Assembly: GCA_964353405.1 (NCBI GenBank)
Contig: CAYGWJ010000279.1
Location: 1 to 18,380, forward strand
Origin: JBGLNJ01 sp964353405
GTDB taxonomy: Bacteria > Chloroflexota > Anaerolineae > Fen-1058
Reading direction: 5' to 3'
DNA length: 18,380 nt
The position numbers and the translations under genes are program-made. Under the pieces are notes generated by a model. It was not told the origin of the DNA, searched no databases, and worked only from the letters and a program-made list of their open reading frames with translations. Of the stretch, positions 7,152-14,498 are shown one piece after another. Every line of letters starts with the position of its first letter. Position 1 is the stretch's first letter.

Positions 7152-8932
7152 CAATTCTTGCCGCTTTTTTCCTTCGCCACCGTCGCCAGAATTTCCTGCG
7201 CGCTCTGCACTGCGCCTTTGCCTGGCGCGCCAAGCATCTGCGCCAGCTCTTGCACGCGCGCTTTTTCATTGAGCGTCTGCACGCTCGCGAGGGTGCGGCC
7301 TTCCGCTGTACTCTTTTCCACGCGAAAATGCGCGTCACCATAGCCCGCCAGTTGCGGCAAATGGGTGATACAGATCACCTGGTGATGCGGTTTCTTGACC
7401 TGCTCGTCACTGCCCGCTATCCACTGCCCACTATCCACTGTGAGTTCCCACAACTTGCGTCCTACCACCGCCCCTACGCGTCCGCCGATGCCCTGGTCAA
7501 TCTCGTCAAAGATGAGCGTGGGCGTCTGGTCGGCGCGGGCCAGCACGGCCTTGAGCGCCAGCATCAAGCGCGAGGTCTCACCGCCGGAAGCAATCTTGGC
7601 GAGCGGCTTGAGTCCTTCACCCACGTTGGGCGCCACAAGAAACTCGACCTTGTCCAGCCCGGTCGAATCGAATGCATAGCGGCCTTGGTTGACCCACGCG
7701 CCGTTCTCGTCTGGCGTCCATTGAATGTCTACGCCAAAGCGCGCGCCCGCCATCTTTAAATCGTCTAGCTCCGCCTCAATACCGGCGGCCATTTTCTCGG
7801 CAGCCGCTTTGCGCGCGTCGGAGAGGTCTCTCCCCAGTGCGCCGATCTGCCGCAAGAGTTGGTCTTCCTGCTTTTGCAGTTCTTTAATGCGTTCCGACGC
7901 GTGCGTGATGCCGTCGAGCTGCACGGCGGCGTTCTGCGCGAAAGTCAGAACCTCTTCAATCGTCGCGCCATACTTGCGCTTGAGCCGCTTGATCGTATCC
8001 AGACGGTCTTCAACCTGATCCAGCTTCTTGGGGCTGAATTCGATGCGCTCGCGATAGGCGCGCACCGTGCGCGCCAGGTCGTCGAGCTGCGCGGCGACAC
8101 TTTGGGCCGTCTGCAAGTGCTCGTTCAACGCCGGGTCAATCCTGACGAGTCCCGTGAGCGCCTTGGTCGCCTGCGCCAGCGTGTCGAGCGCGGCGGGCGT
8201 TTCGCCCGAGCCTTCGTAGAGCGCCTGATAGGCTTCGTCCGCCAGCGCCGCAAGCTGCTCGGCGTTCGCCAGCCGCGTGCGCTCCTTTTCCAGCGTTACG
8301 TCTTCGCCTGGCTTGAGCCTGGCGGAGCCGATCTCTTCGATCTGGAATTGCAGCAAGTCAGCCCGACGCGCCATCTCGCGCTCGTCCTTGATGAGCGCAT
8401 CGAGTTCGCGTCGCACCTCCCGCAACTGCGCTACGACCTGGCCCAGGGCTGTGCGTTGATCCCATACATCGGCATAGCGGTCGAGCAGATTGATGTGCTC
8501 CCGCACACGTAACAGCGACAGGTGCTCGCTCTGTCCGTGGATGTCCACCAGGACCTGGCCGATGTCCCTGAGCAATGAGAGTGAGACGGCTCGCCCGTTG
8601 ACGCGGCACACGCTTCGACCACCCTTGCGGACTTCACGGGAAAGCGTCAGTGTGTCTGGCTCGTCGCTGTCCAGGCCGTTCTCGCTGATGAGTGGATCGA
8701 GCGCGGCGCGCACCGCCGGGCTGATGTGAAAGAGGCCTTCGACCTGCGCGCGTTCTGCTCCGGCGCGGACGATTTCGGCTTCGGCCCGACCGCCCAGGAG
8801 CAGACTGACCGCGTCAATGATGATAGACTTGCCCGCGCCCGTTTCGCCGGTCAGGACATTAAAGCCGGGCGCAAGCTGCAAATGCAGCTCGTCAATGATG
8901 GCAAGATCGCTAATGGTCAGTTCGGTGAGCAT
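7151..8932 (-). CDS. recN: DNA repair protein RecN
   Basis: RecN is an SMC-like ATPase that acts early in double-strand-break repair. The 593-residue length is slightly above the usual 550-570. It starts MLTELTISDLAIIDELHLQL, with Walker A GETGAGKS at 29-36. A long coiled-coil region occupies roughly 160-370. The ABC-type signature ASGGETSRLMLALK and the Walker B LIFDEIDQGIGG sit in the C-terminal third, then ITHLPQLA. ATG 8932 has AGGA 5-6 bases upstream and lies 9 bp after the stop of the zinc-binding membrane protein gene. Between the Walker B/D-loop and ITHLPQ the protein carries about 14 extra residues (TVDSGQWIAGSDEQ, about 497-510) encoded by a heptamer repeat; the family normally runs almost directly into HHQVICITH there. 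The rest looks intact. Confidence 0.95.
   Translation of the reverse strand: MLTELTISDLAIIDELHLQLAPGFNVLTGETGAGKSIIIDAVSLLLGGRAEAEIVRAGAERAQVEGLFHISPAVRAALDPLISENGLDSDEPDTLTLSREVRKGGRSVCRVNGRAVSLSLLRDIGQVLVDIHGQSEHLSLLRVREHINLLDRYADVWDQRTALGQVVAQLREVRRELDALIKDEREMARRADLLQFQIEEIGSARLKPGEDVTLEKERTRLANAEQLAALADEAYQALYEGSGETPAALDTLAQATKALTGLVRIDPALNEHLQTAQSVAAQLDDLARTVRAYRERIEFSPKKLDQVEDRLDTIKRLKRKYGATIEEVLTFAQNAAVQLDGITHASERIKELQKQEDQLLRQIGALGRDLSDARKAAAEKMAAGIEAELDDLKMAGARFGVDIQWTPDENGAWVNQGRYAFDSTGLDKVEFLVAPNVGEGLKPLAKIASGGETSRLMLALKAVLARADQTPTLIFDEIDQGIGGRVGAVVGRKLWELTVDSGQWIAGSDEQVKKPHHQVICITHLPQLAGYGDAHFRVEKSTAEGRTLASVQTLNEKARVQELAQMLGAPGKGAVQSAQEILATVAKEKSGKN
7405..7439. repeat. Heptamer tandem repeat inside the recN coding sequence
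   Basis: On the minus strand there are five 7-bp units: AGTGGAT, AGTGGGC, AGTGGAT, AGCGGGC, AGTGACG. They encode residues about 498-509 of RecN and keep the frame open. The register (AGTGnnn) matches the tract at 7073-7114, in opposite orientation. Confidence 0.75.
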
Positions 8933-8941
8933 CTTTTCCTG

Positions 8942-9454
8942 CTATTTGCCATACCTCAACCGGGCGATGGCCGCGCCCACAGCCAAGACAAGATAAATAC
9001 CGTGCCAGAGCAATGCGAGCAATCCAGACGTGAAAAGCGCCCAAGCCACTGCTGGAAGCGCCGCGATCACCATGCAGCCCGCCACGACGAGCCACGTATA
9101 TTGCCCGCGCCGCTTGCCGGTGGCGCGCCACACCAGGTCGGCGATGACGCCGCCCACGATCGGCCCGGCAAAGAGCGCAAAGAACCACAGCATCGGGCCG
9201 ATGAACTGGCCCAAGGCCGCCAGTGGCAGTGTAATGATGGCCGCGATGACATAGTCGGACGGGGCCGCGGTGTAGAACGCCGCCTGCTGGCCTTTGACGC
9301 ACGTCTTGCAGCGATAGCCGACCGGCGTTCGCACCGCGCACTTGACGCAAATCGGATTCCCGCATCGGTTGCAGCGGAGGCTGGTCGCAACCTGGGGATG
9401 GTTGACGCAAAAGGTGTCTTGGACCGACGGGGTGGTGAGTTGTGCTTCGTTCAT
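8942..9454 (-). CDS. B-box-type zinc-binding membrane protein
   Basis: A 170-residue protein with a cytosolic zinc domain and a membrane domain. Residues 16-52 contain C16, H19, C28, C31, C36, C39, C49 and C52 in the pattern CxNHP...CxRCGxPICxKC...GYRCxxC, the B-box-like module often fused to rhomboid proteases and other membrane proteins in Chloroflexota and Actinobacteria. Residues about 68-165 hold roughly four hydrophobic helices. There is no rhomboid GxSG/H pair, so no protease activity is proposed. The ATG at 9454 has AAAGGA just upstream; a GTG at 9475 overlaps the nadK stop (GTGA) and is an alternative that would add 7 residues. Lies between nadK and recN in one transcription unit. 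Function unknown. Confidence 0.8.
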   Translation of the reverse strand: MNEAQLTTPSVQDTFCVNHPQVATSLRCNRCGNPICVKCAVRTPVGYRCKTCVKGQQAAFYTAAPSDYVIAAIITLPLAALGQFIGPMLWFFALFAGPIVGGVIADLVWRATGKRRGQYTWLVVAGCMVIAALPAVAWALFTSGLLALLWHGIYLVLAVGAAIARLRYGK

Positions 9455-9471
9455 TCGTCCTTTGTCATTTA

Positions 9472-10386
9472 TCACGATTGTTCGGAATTGATGCCGGGGC
9501 GCAGGCGCGCCATCAGCGTGCGATAAAAATAGGCCGGCGGCTGGACGCGCACAAAGCGCGCGGCGTGCGGGCTGACTCGCACGGTCACACTGTCGCCGTC
9601 GAGCAGTGACAGATCGAATTGTCCATCCACAGTCAGGATGACCTGATCTTGAGTCGTCACACGCATCTCCACCGTCGAAGTGGGATCGAGCACGAGTGTG
9701 CGATCCATGCTCAGGTGTGGCGCGATGGGAACCAGCACCATATTGGTCAGCGTCGGCGGCAAAATCGGCCCGCCCGCCGCCAGCGCATACGCCGTGCTGC
9801 CCGTGGCTGTGGCGACAATCAGTCCGTCGGCCACATATTGGGTCAGCGGGTTGCCGTCAATCTGGACCTGGATGCGCACGACGCGCGCCAGGCTGCCCCG
9901 ACTCACCACGACATCGTTGAGCCCATCATGCGTGCCCAGCAGCGCCTCGCCTCGGCGCGCCTCGGCGCGGAGCAGCGTTCGTTCTTCGATGCGATAGCCA
10001 CCCAGCATCACACGGGGCAGAAATTCCTGCCATTCGTCCGGGCGCACTTCAGCCAGAAAGCCCAACCGTCCCAGGTTGATGCCCAAAATGGGCACGCCGT
10101 GCGGAGCGCCCATACGCGCCGCGCGCAGCATCGAGCCGTCGCCGCCCAGCGTGACGAGCAAATCGAGATCGGCGACGTGAGACCGGAGGCTATCTTCGCC
10201 CCGCGTTGAGCCGATCCATACTTGCGCGTCGAGCTGTGTCAGTGCGGCGGCGATATCTTGTGCCAGTTGATGCGACTGGGCGATCTTGGGATGATACAGC
10301 ACGCCGATGCGATGAAGCGCCGGCGCATGGCCGGAGGGAAAAGTCCAGTGACTCGAGTCGGGCGAAATCGCAGGCGGTTTGTCCAC
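9472..10386 (-). CDS. nadK: NAD kinase
   Basis: NAD kinase phosphorylates NAD to NADP with ATP or polyphosphate. The 304-residue length is normal. Key motifs are visible: TLGGDG at 79-84 (catalytic Asp83), LGINLGRLGFL at 101-111, the NDVV motif near 157-160, and ATATGSTAYALAAGGP at 192-207. The start is taken as the GTG at 10386; it has no strong ribosome site, but the core family sequence (RIGVLYHPKI) begins at residue 26 and no better start lies between. First gene of the nadK - membrane protein - recN operon; nadK-recN adjacency is widespread in bacteria. A promoter lies just upstream and lacks the NrtR-like palindrome found at the salvage operon. Confidence 0.93.
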   Translation of the reverse strand: MDKPPAISPDSSHWTFPSGHAPALHRIGVLYHPKIAQSHQLAQDIAAALTQLDAQVWIGSTRGEDSLRSHVADLDLLVTLGGDGSMLRAARMGAPHGVPILGINLGRLGFLAEVRPDEWQEFLPRVMLGGYRIEERTLLRAEARRGEALLGTHDGLNDVVVSRGSLARVVRIQVQIDGNPLTQYVADGLIVATATGSTAYALAAGGPILPPTLTNMVLVPIAPHLSMDRTLVLDPTSTVEMRVTTQDQVILTVDGQFDLSLLDGDSVTVRVSPHAARFVRVQPPAYFYRTLMARLRPGINSEQS

Positions 10387-10417
10387 GGGCAGTGTGCTTT
10401 CTGAAAAGATGCAGGGG

Positions 10418-10447
10418 ATTATAACTTTATTCGGGTCGGCTGTCCAA
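10418..10447 (-). promoter_or_regulatory. Sigma-70-type promoter of the nadK operon
   Basis: On the minus strand TTGGAC (10447-10442), an 18-bp spacer, and a consensus TATAAT (10423-10418). The -10 lies 31 bp upstream of the nadK GTG. Confidence 0.7.
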
Positions 10448-10519
10448 TCAGGATCCAGACCTGCTCAAGAGAGAGGGTCAAATCCCGAAAACGTGGACTA
10501 ACACCTTGAACGGGCGCAG

Positions 10520-10528
10520 TGGTATAAT
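10520..10528 (+). promoter_or_regulatory. Extended -10 promoter of the YtxH-like gene
   Basis: TGGTATAAT is a perfect extended -10. No -35 is found at normal spacing (a TTGAAC at 10506 is only 11 bp away). The start codon is 58 bp downstream. The promoter is back to back with that of nadK. Confidence 0.65.
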
Positions 10529-10586
10529 GTGTTGCATGTTCTGTGACCCGGTCTGCAACACGCAGTAAGCATCACAGGAGGCAAGC

Positions 10587-10802
10587 ATGAGACGACTGGT
10601 TGGCTTTATCGCGGGCGCGATGTGCGGAGCGATGGTGGGAGCGGTGGCGGCGCTGTTGCTGGCGCCTGCCTCCGGCCCTGAACTGCGCCAAAATGCGCGG
10701 GCGCGCTTTCAAGAGATGCTGACCGAAGGCCGCCAGGCGGCAGCGGATCGCCGCGCGGAACTGGAAACACAACTGGCTGCGCTCAAGCGACCGGCTGGCT
10801 AG
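10587..10802 (+). CDS. YtxH-like small membrane protein
   Basis: A 71-residue protein starting at an ATG with AGGAGG 5 bases upstream. Residues 4-27 are a Gly/Ala-rich hydrophobic segment (GFIAGAMCGAMVGAVAALLLAP), followed by the APASGPELRQ motif that marks the YtxH family, then a charged Ala/Arg/Glu-rich amphipathic helix (residues 35-67). YtxH proteins are membrane-linked and associated with stress in Bacillus, with no defined biochemical role. The gene is monocistronic, diverges from nadK and converges on the metalloprotease gene. The family call rests on length, layout and the LLLAPxSGxELR motif. Confidence 0.82.
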   Translation: MRRLVGFIAGAMCGAMVGAVAALLLAPASGPELRQNARARFQEMLTEGRQAAADRRAELETQLAALKRPAG

Positions 10803-10809
10803 GCGCATA

Positions 10810-10837
10810 GGCTATCTGTAATTAGCCGGGCGCCGGC
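10810..10837. terminator. Overlapping hairpins between convergent genes
   Basis: GGCTA-TCTGTAAT-TAGCC (10810-10827) and GCCGG-GCG-CCGGC (10825-10837) share three bases, so only one can form at a time. They lie in the 51-bp gap between the YtxH-like gene and the protease gene. No T tract follows either hairpin, so termination is only suggested by position. Confidence 0.35.
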
Positions 10838-10853
10838 CAGCACGTTTCACGCA

Positions 10854-12941
10854 TTACTTTTGCGTCACCGCGAACCAGTACTCGGCCGGCTCGGTCGTTA
10901 TGGGAGCCGCGCCGCTGATGACCAGCACCGCGCGTTCCACCTCTGGCCCCAAGCCGATAGTCCAGTGACCGGTCTGGTCATTGGCGATGGGCAGTCGCTC
11001 CACCGTTGTGTGGTCCTGGCTCACGCTGATGAGCTGAACGAGCCACTGCTGCGGAAGGACATTGGCATGGCGGATAAAGCCCTGAGCCAGCCAGCCTCCC
11101 TCGCCGGAATCAACGTCGTAGCGATAGTTGATGTCTGCTATTTCAATGTCATCCAGGTAAAAGCCCGTGTGCGTCACGCCAGCATCGGTGATGTATTCGA
11201 AGCGAATTTGCACCTTCTTGCCAGCGTAGGCGCTCAGGTCAACCTTTTCCTGAATCCACTTGGCCGGGGTCTTTTTGTCGGACGATGGCACACCGCTCTT
11301 GCCCGTAAAGCCATTGCCATAGTTGGCGCCGTTGGGATCGGCGTTGGTCGTGTTCACGCCGGGCAAGGTCTGCCAGCGCTTGCCATCCACGGAGGCTTCG
11401 ACATAGGCATAGTCAAAGTCGCTTTCGATATCGTGCCACGTCCAGAATGTCATGGTCGCGGACTGGACGCTGGTCAGGTCGAACTCGCGCGTCAACGTCG
11501 TGTCGGTGGAATTGGCCACCGCACCCCACCACACGTACTGGCCGCTATGGGCCGTCGTGTTCGCCAGATTCACTACCGTCGCCCCGGCAAAGTCCACCTG
11601 AGCATTGCCGCGTCCGGTCAATTCGTAATAGTCCGTGCCATATTGGCTCACGGCGGCTTGCTTTTGCGTGGGCGTATTGCCGACGGGCAGTTGTTGCGTT
11701 GTCTTGAACTGGGGCGGCGCGATCGTCGTATAAGAGTACTGTCCCTGATCCACGTTCGGGTCGTTGATATAATTGGCGACCGTCCAATCGGCGAACACAT
11801 CGTTAAACGTCAGCCCGGTAGCGGTCTTGCTCAACACGTCGTCAACGGCGGCCAGGTCGTAAGCGGTGCTGTTGACGAGTGCTTGCGTGGCCTTGTCGCC
11901 AAAGCGGTCGAGAAAGTACGACAGGAACAGATAAGCCGCGCCATAGTTCGGCCCTGCATTACCTGTTTCGTCGGGCCATGAATTGAGCTGAGTATTCGGC
12001 TTGTCGGCAAAGGCGTACATGCTTCCGCCGGTCTCTAGCCCATTGAGCTGGCAGGCCAGCTCGCTCAACCCTTCGTTGATCCAGTTGACCTGGTTCTGGT
12101 GATGATACCAGTGGATCATGTGCTGGAATTCGTGCGCCATCGCGCAGTCAAAGAACGGCGTGCCGATGTTGCTGTTGGTTGCGTGAATGTAAAACATCTC
12201 CATCTCGTTGGAATACTTGTTCACCAGGTGGCTGTACTCGTCCATGCTGCTATAGTAACCGGCCACAGACTGGCCGAGCTTGTCCGAGATGAGCAGGCTC
12301 AGGTGGATGTCGCTATCTACGCCAGGCGACCACTCGCTGCCAAAGAATTGCCGGTCGGTGGGATAGGTTTTGTTTTCGAACCGGTCGGCGGCGGCTTTCA
12401 CTTTGCCCTGGTTGACCTTGACGCCGTCCTCCAGCCAGGCATACAGGTGTGGCGTCGCGTAGATCAGGGTGGCCGTGATCCAGTGGTTTTCATGGGTGTC
12501 TTCAGTAGATACCCAAAAGCTGTGCTTGTCGCCGACTTTAAAATCCCAGGGTTTGTCGCGCGTAAGCTGCGGAATGTCAGTGTGATCGGTCAGGCGCAGC
12601 GCAACGTCGCGCAAGTCTCGCTTGGGAATCACCGCCGATTCCAAAAGCCGGGCGGCGTCCAGCGCTTCAGGTGGGACAGGCTCGCGCCGCAAGCCCGAAG
12701 GCGGCACCAGTCCACTGGAGGGTGTGGGCAGTTGCGGGCGCAGCGTGGGCGTTATGCGCGGGCCGGGCGTCGGCGTGGCGCGCGGCGTCCGCTGGGCGGG
12801 CGGGGTGGGACGGGGCGAGTCGCTGAGCAGGATGCCCCCGGCGCACACGACGAGCGCGGCGATGCACAGACAGCACGCCACGAGCGCGACGCCGATGCCG
12901 ACGACGACAAGACCGGTTCGGTCAGAGTGATGTTCAGTCAC
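10854..12941 (-). CDS. Membrane-anchored zinc metalloprotease with HEFQH motif (M30/M6-like)
   Basis: A 695-residue protein starting at a GTG (VTEHHSDRTG) with CAGGAG 6 bases upstream; the open frame extends 27 codons further but without a ribosome site. Residues 11-39 form a membrane helix or uncleaved signal anchor. Residues 42-75 are a Pro/Thr/Arg-rich linker with TPTPGP-type repeats. The catalytic part has HEFQHMIHW (H270, E271, H274) and, 16 residues later, NEGLSE (E290), the likely third zinc ligand. HEFQHM...NEGLSE resembles hyicolysin-type (M30) and M6-like peptidases. Residues about 455-610 form a beta-sandwich with YAYVEASVDGKRW and FYLDDIEI, as in the C-terminal domain of immune inhibitor A proteases. 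It probably digests protein outside the cell while tethered to it. Divergent from nrtR. Confidence 0.85.
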   Translation of the reverse strand: MTEHHSDRTGLVVVGIGVALVACCLCIAALVVCAGGILLSDSPRPTPPAQRTPRATPTPGPRITPTLRPQLPTPSSGLVPPSGLRREPVPPEALDAARLLESAVIPKRDLRDVALRLTDHTDIPQLTRDKPWDFKVGDKHSFWVSTEDTHENHWITATLIYATPHLYAWLEDGVKVNQGKVKAAADRFENKTYPTDRQFFGSEWSPGVDSDIHLSLLISDKLGQSVAGYYSSMDEYSHLVNKYSNEMEMFYIHATNSNIGTPFFDCAMAHEFQHMIHWYHHQNQVNWINEGLSELACQLNGLETGGSMYAFADKPNTQLNSWPDETGNAGPNYGAAYLFLSYFLDRFGDKATQALVNSTAYDLAAVDDVLSKTATGLTFNDVFADWTVANYINDPNVDQGQYSYTTIAPPQFKTTQQLPVGNTPTQKQAAVSQYGTDYYELTGRGNAQVDFAGATVVNLANTTAHSGQYVWWGAVANSTDTTLTREFDLTSVQSATMTFWTWHDIESDFDYAYVEASVDGKRWQTLPGVNTTNADPNGANYGNGFTGKSGVPSSDKKTPAKWIQEKVDLSAYAGKKVQIRFEYITDAGVTHTGFYLDDIEIADINYRYDVDSGEGGWLAQGFIRHANVLPQQWLVQLISVSQDHTTVERLPIANDQTGHWTIGLGPEVERAVLVISGAAPITTEPAEYWFAVTQK

Positions 12942-12969
12942 AGTAAACTCCTGGGTAATAAGTGCGCGT

Positions 12970-12978
12970 ATTATACCA
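12970..12978 (-). promoter_or_regulatory. Extended -10 promoter of the metalloprotease gene
   Basis: TGGTATAAT on the minus strand, 28 bp upstream of the GTG start. The -35 region (about CAAATT) is poor. It is identical to the -10 elements of recO and the YtxH-like gene. Confidence 0.6.
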
Positions 12979-13015
12979 CGCAGATAAAAATGAATTTGGC
13001 GGGCCGTGCCAAGGC

Positions 13016-13045
13016 TTGACACGGCGCCTGAGCCAGGGCTATAAT
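13016..13045 (+). promoter_or_regulatory. Consensus promoter of the nrtR-pncA-pncB operon
   Basis: TTGACA (13016-13021), an 18-bp spacer and TATAAT (13040-13045), both hexamers perfect. A promoter this strong usually needs repression, which fits the palindrome located 3 bp downstream. Confidence 0.82.
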
Positions 13046-13047
13046 TA

Positions 13048-13062
13048 GTGTCAAAACGACAC
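13048..13062. promoter_or_regulatory. Probable NrtR operator
   Basis: GTGTC-AAAAC-GACAC is a perfect 5-bp inverted repeat with a 5-bp centre. It covers the expected transcription start, right after the -10 box, where a bound repressor would block RNA polymerase. NrtR proteins are known to bind palindromes upstream of their own NAD genes. Assignment to NrtR is inference from position and gene context. Confidence 0.6.
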
Positions 13063-13079
13063 GAGCAGGAGGCGCCGCC

Positions 13080-13760
13080 GTGGCACGACGAGGCAAATAC
13101 CAGTATCCGGCCGTCAGCGTGGACGTGGTCATTTTCACCCTGCGCGAGGATGATCTCCAGGCGCTGCTGGTCCAGCGCAAGAACCCGCCCTTTGAGGGGC
13201 GTTGGGCGATCCCCGGCGGGTTTGTCGAAGAAGACGAATCTTTAGAGGTCGCAGCGCGCCGCGAGCTGGCAGAAGAGACGGGCGTCCGTGATGTGTACCT
13301 GGAGCAGTTGTATACCTTCGGCGATCCATGCCGCGACCCGCGTGGGCGGGTGATTACCGTGGCTTACCTGGCGCTGGTACCCTCGCCGCTGACTGTGGAA
13401 GCCGGCAGCGATGCCAGCCACGCGCGGTGGTGGTCGGTCTATCAACTGCCGCTTCGGCTGGCCTTTGACCATGACAAGATTCTCTCGTATGCACTGCAGC
13501 GGCTGCGTTACAAGCTGGAATACACTGCCGCTGGCTTTCAGCTCCTGCCGCCGACGTTCACGCTGACCGAGATTCAACAAGGTTACGAGATCGTGCTGGG
13601 CGAGCCGCTCGACAAGCGCAACTTTCGGCGCAGGATTCTGGAAGCGGGCATCCTTGAAGAGGCCGGGCAGGCCAGCCAAGGCCGGGGACGCCCGGCCAGG
13701 TTGTATCGCTTCCGTGATGATGGCGTGGCGGAAACCAAGGCGCGGCGGCTGTTCCCGTAA
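13080..13760 (+). CDS. nrtR: NrtR-type Nudix regulator of NAD metabolism
   Basis: A 226-residue protein: a Nudix domain (about 8-135) fused to a winged helix-turn-helix (about 150-226). The Nudix box is complete: G47-x5-E53-x7-R61-E62-L63-A64-E65-E66-T67-G68-V69. The C-terminal part, LLPPTFTLTEIQQGYEIVLG then DKRNFRRRILEAGIL and GRPARLYRF, is the hallmark of NrtR, a repressor of NAD synthesis and salvage genes that releases DNA on binding ADP-ribose. Start is the GTG with AGGAGG 7 bases upstream. pncA begins 24 bp after its stop and pncB follows, the expected regulon. The intact Nudix box leaves open that it also hydrolyses ADP-ribose; many NrtR proteins have lost this activity. Other regulators of this fold control sugar genes, but the neighbours argue for NAD. 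Confidence 0.9.
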   Translation: MARRGKYQYPAVSVDVVIFTLREDDLQALLVQRKNPPFEGRWAIPGGFVEEDESLEVAARRELAEETGVRDVYLEQLYTFGDPCRDPRGRVITVAYLALVPSPLTVEAGSDASHARWWSVYQLPLRLAFDHDKILSYALQRLRYKLEYTAAGFQLLPPTFTLTEIQQGYEIVLGEPLDKRNFRRRILEAGILEEAGQASQGRGRPARLYRFRDDGVAETKARRLFP

Positions 13761-13784
13761 TTCACTCTTGAAAGGAGATGGGCT

Positions 13785-14498
13785 ATGAACCCTCGAGCGC
13801 TCTTGGAGCAGGGTCAGCCGTTCTTCAACTATCTGGCCGACTGGTACGCCGGCCTGCCTGCGCTCGACCTGGGTGCCGAACTCGCAGAGCCGTCTCGTGC
13901 GGCGGTTGTCATCGTGGATCTGACCCGAGGTTTTTGCACCGAGGGACCGTTGTCTTCGCCGCGTGTGCAAGCGGTCGTCGCGCCGATCGTGCGGCTGGCC
14001 GCGCGCACGCACGCGCTGGGCGTGCGGCATTTTTTGCTACCGCAGGACACGCACGAGCCGGACGCCGTCGAGTTTGGAAGCTTTGCACCGCATTGTGTGC
14101 GGGGCACGCCGGAATCGGAGACGGTACCCGAATTGATGGCTCTGCCTTGGGCCAGCCAATTCACCGTCATCACCAAAAACTCGATCAACTCCACGCTTGC
14201 CCCAGGCTGGCAAGCCTGGCACGCCCGGCACGCCGATGTGCGCACGTTCATCATTGTAGGTGATTGTACCGACTATTGTGTTTACCAGTTGGCGATGGCG
14301 CTGCGCGTTTTGGCCAACTCGAACCAGGCGCGTGATGTGCGCGTGATCGTCCCGGCCGACTGTGTGGACACTTATGACTTGCCAGTCGAGGTGGCCAAGT
14401 CACTGGGCCTTTTGCCGCACGCGGGCGATTTGCTTCACCTGGTTTTCCTGTACCACATGGCGCTCAACGGCGTCGAAATCGTTTCAACGGTAGGGTAG
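13785..14498 (+). CDS. pncA: Nicotinamidase / isochorismatase-family hydrolase
   Basis: Nicotinamidase converts nicotinamide to nicotinate, the first step of NAD salvage by this route. The ATG at 13785 has GAAAGGAG about 8 bases upstream. The 237-residue protein shows the catalytic triad of the cysteine hydrolase fold: Asp45 (VIVDLTRGF), Lys131 (VITKNSINS) and Cys165 (GDCTDYCV). The metal site motif QDTHEPD..EF (D88, H90) and the APHCVRGT block also match. The metal-binding His found in many PncA proteins six residues after H90 is replaced by Glu96, as in part of the family. Function is supported by pncB downstream and nrtR upstream; on sequence alone a related isochorismatase-like hydrolase is possible. 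The stop codon is the first three bases of the repeat array that follows. Confidence 0.85.
   Translation: MNPRALLEQGQPFFNYLADWYAGLPALDLGAELAEPSRAAVVIVDLTRGFCTEGPLSSPRVQAVVAPIVRLAARTHALGVRHFLLPQDTHEPDAVEFGSFAPHCVRGTPESETVPELMALPWASQFTVITKNSINSTLAPGWQAWHARHADVRTFIIVGDCTDYCVYQLAMALRVLANSNQARDVRVIVPADCVDTYDLPVEVAKSLGLLPHAGDLLHLVFLYHMALNGVEIVSTVG

Noticed and set aside
8726..9526. Long plus-strand frame opposite recN and the zinc-finger membrane protein gene
   Set aside because: It lies antisense to two well-supported genes and its translation resembles no protein; it is a high-GC shadow frame.
10387..10450. NrtR control of nadK
   Set aside because: The promoter region of nadK has no GTGTC-N5-GACAC-like palindrome.
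13067..13080. The GC-rich GGCGCC next to the nrtR start as a separate regulatory palindrome
   Set aside because: It overlaps the ribosome site and spacer, and a 6-bp palindrome is too short to support.
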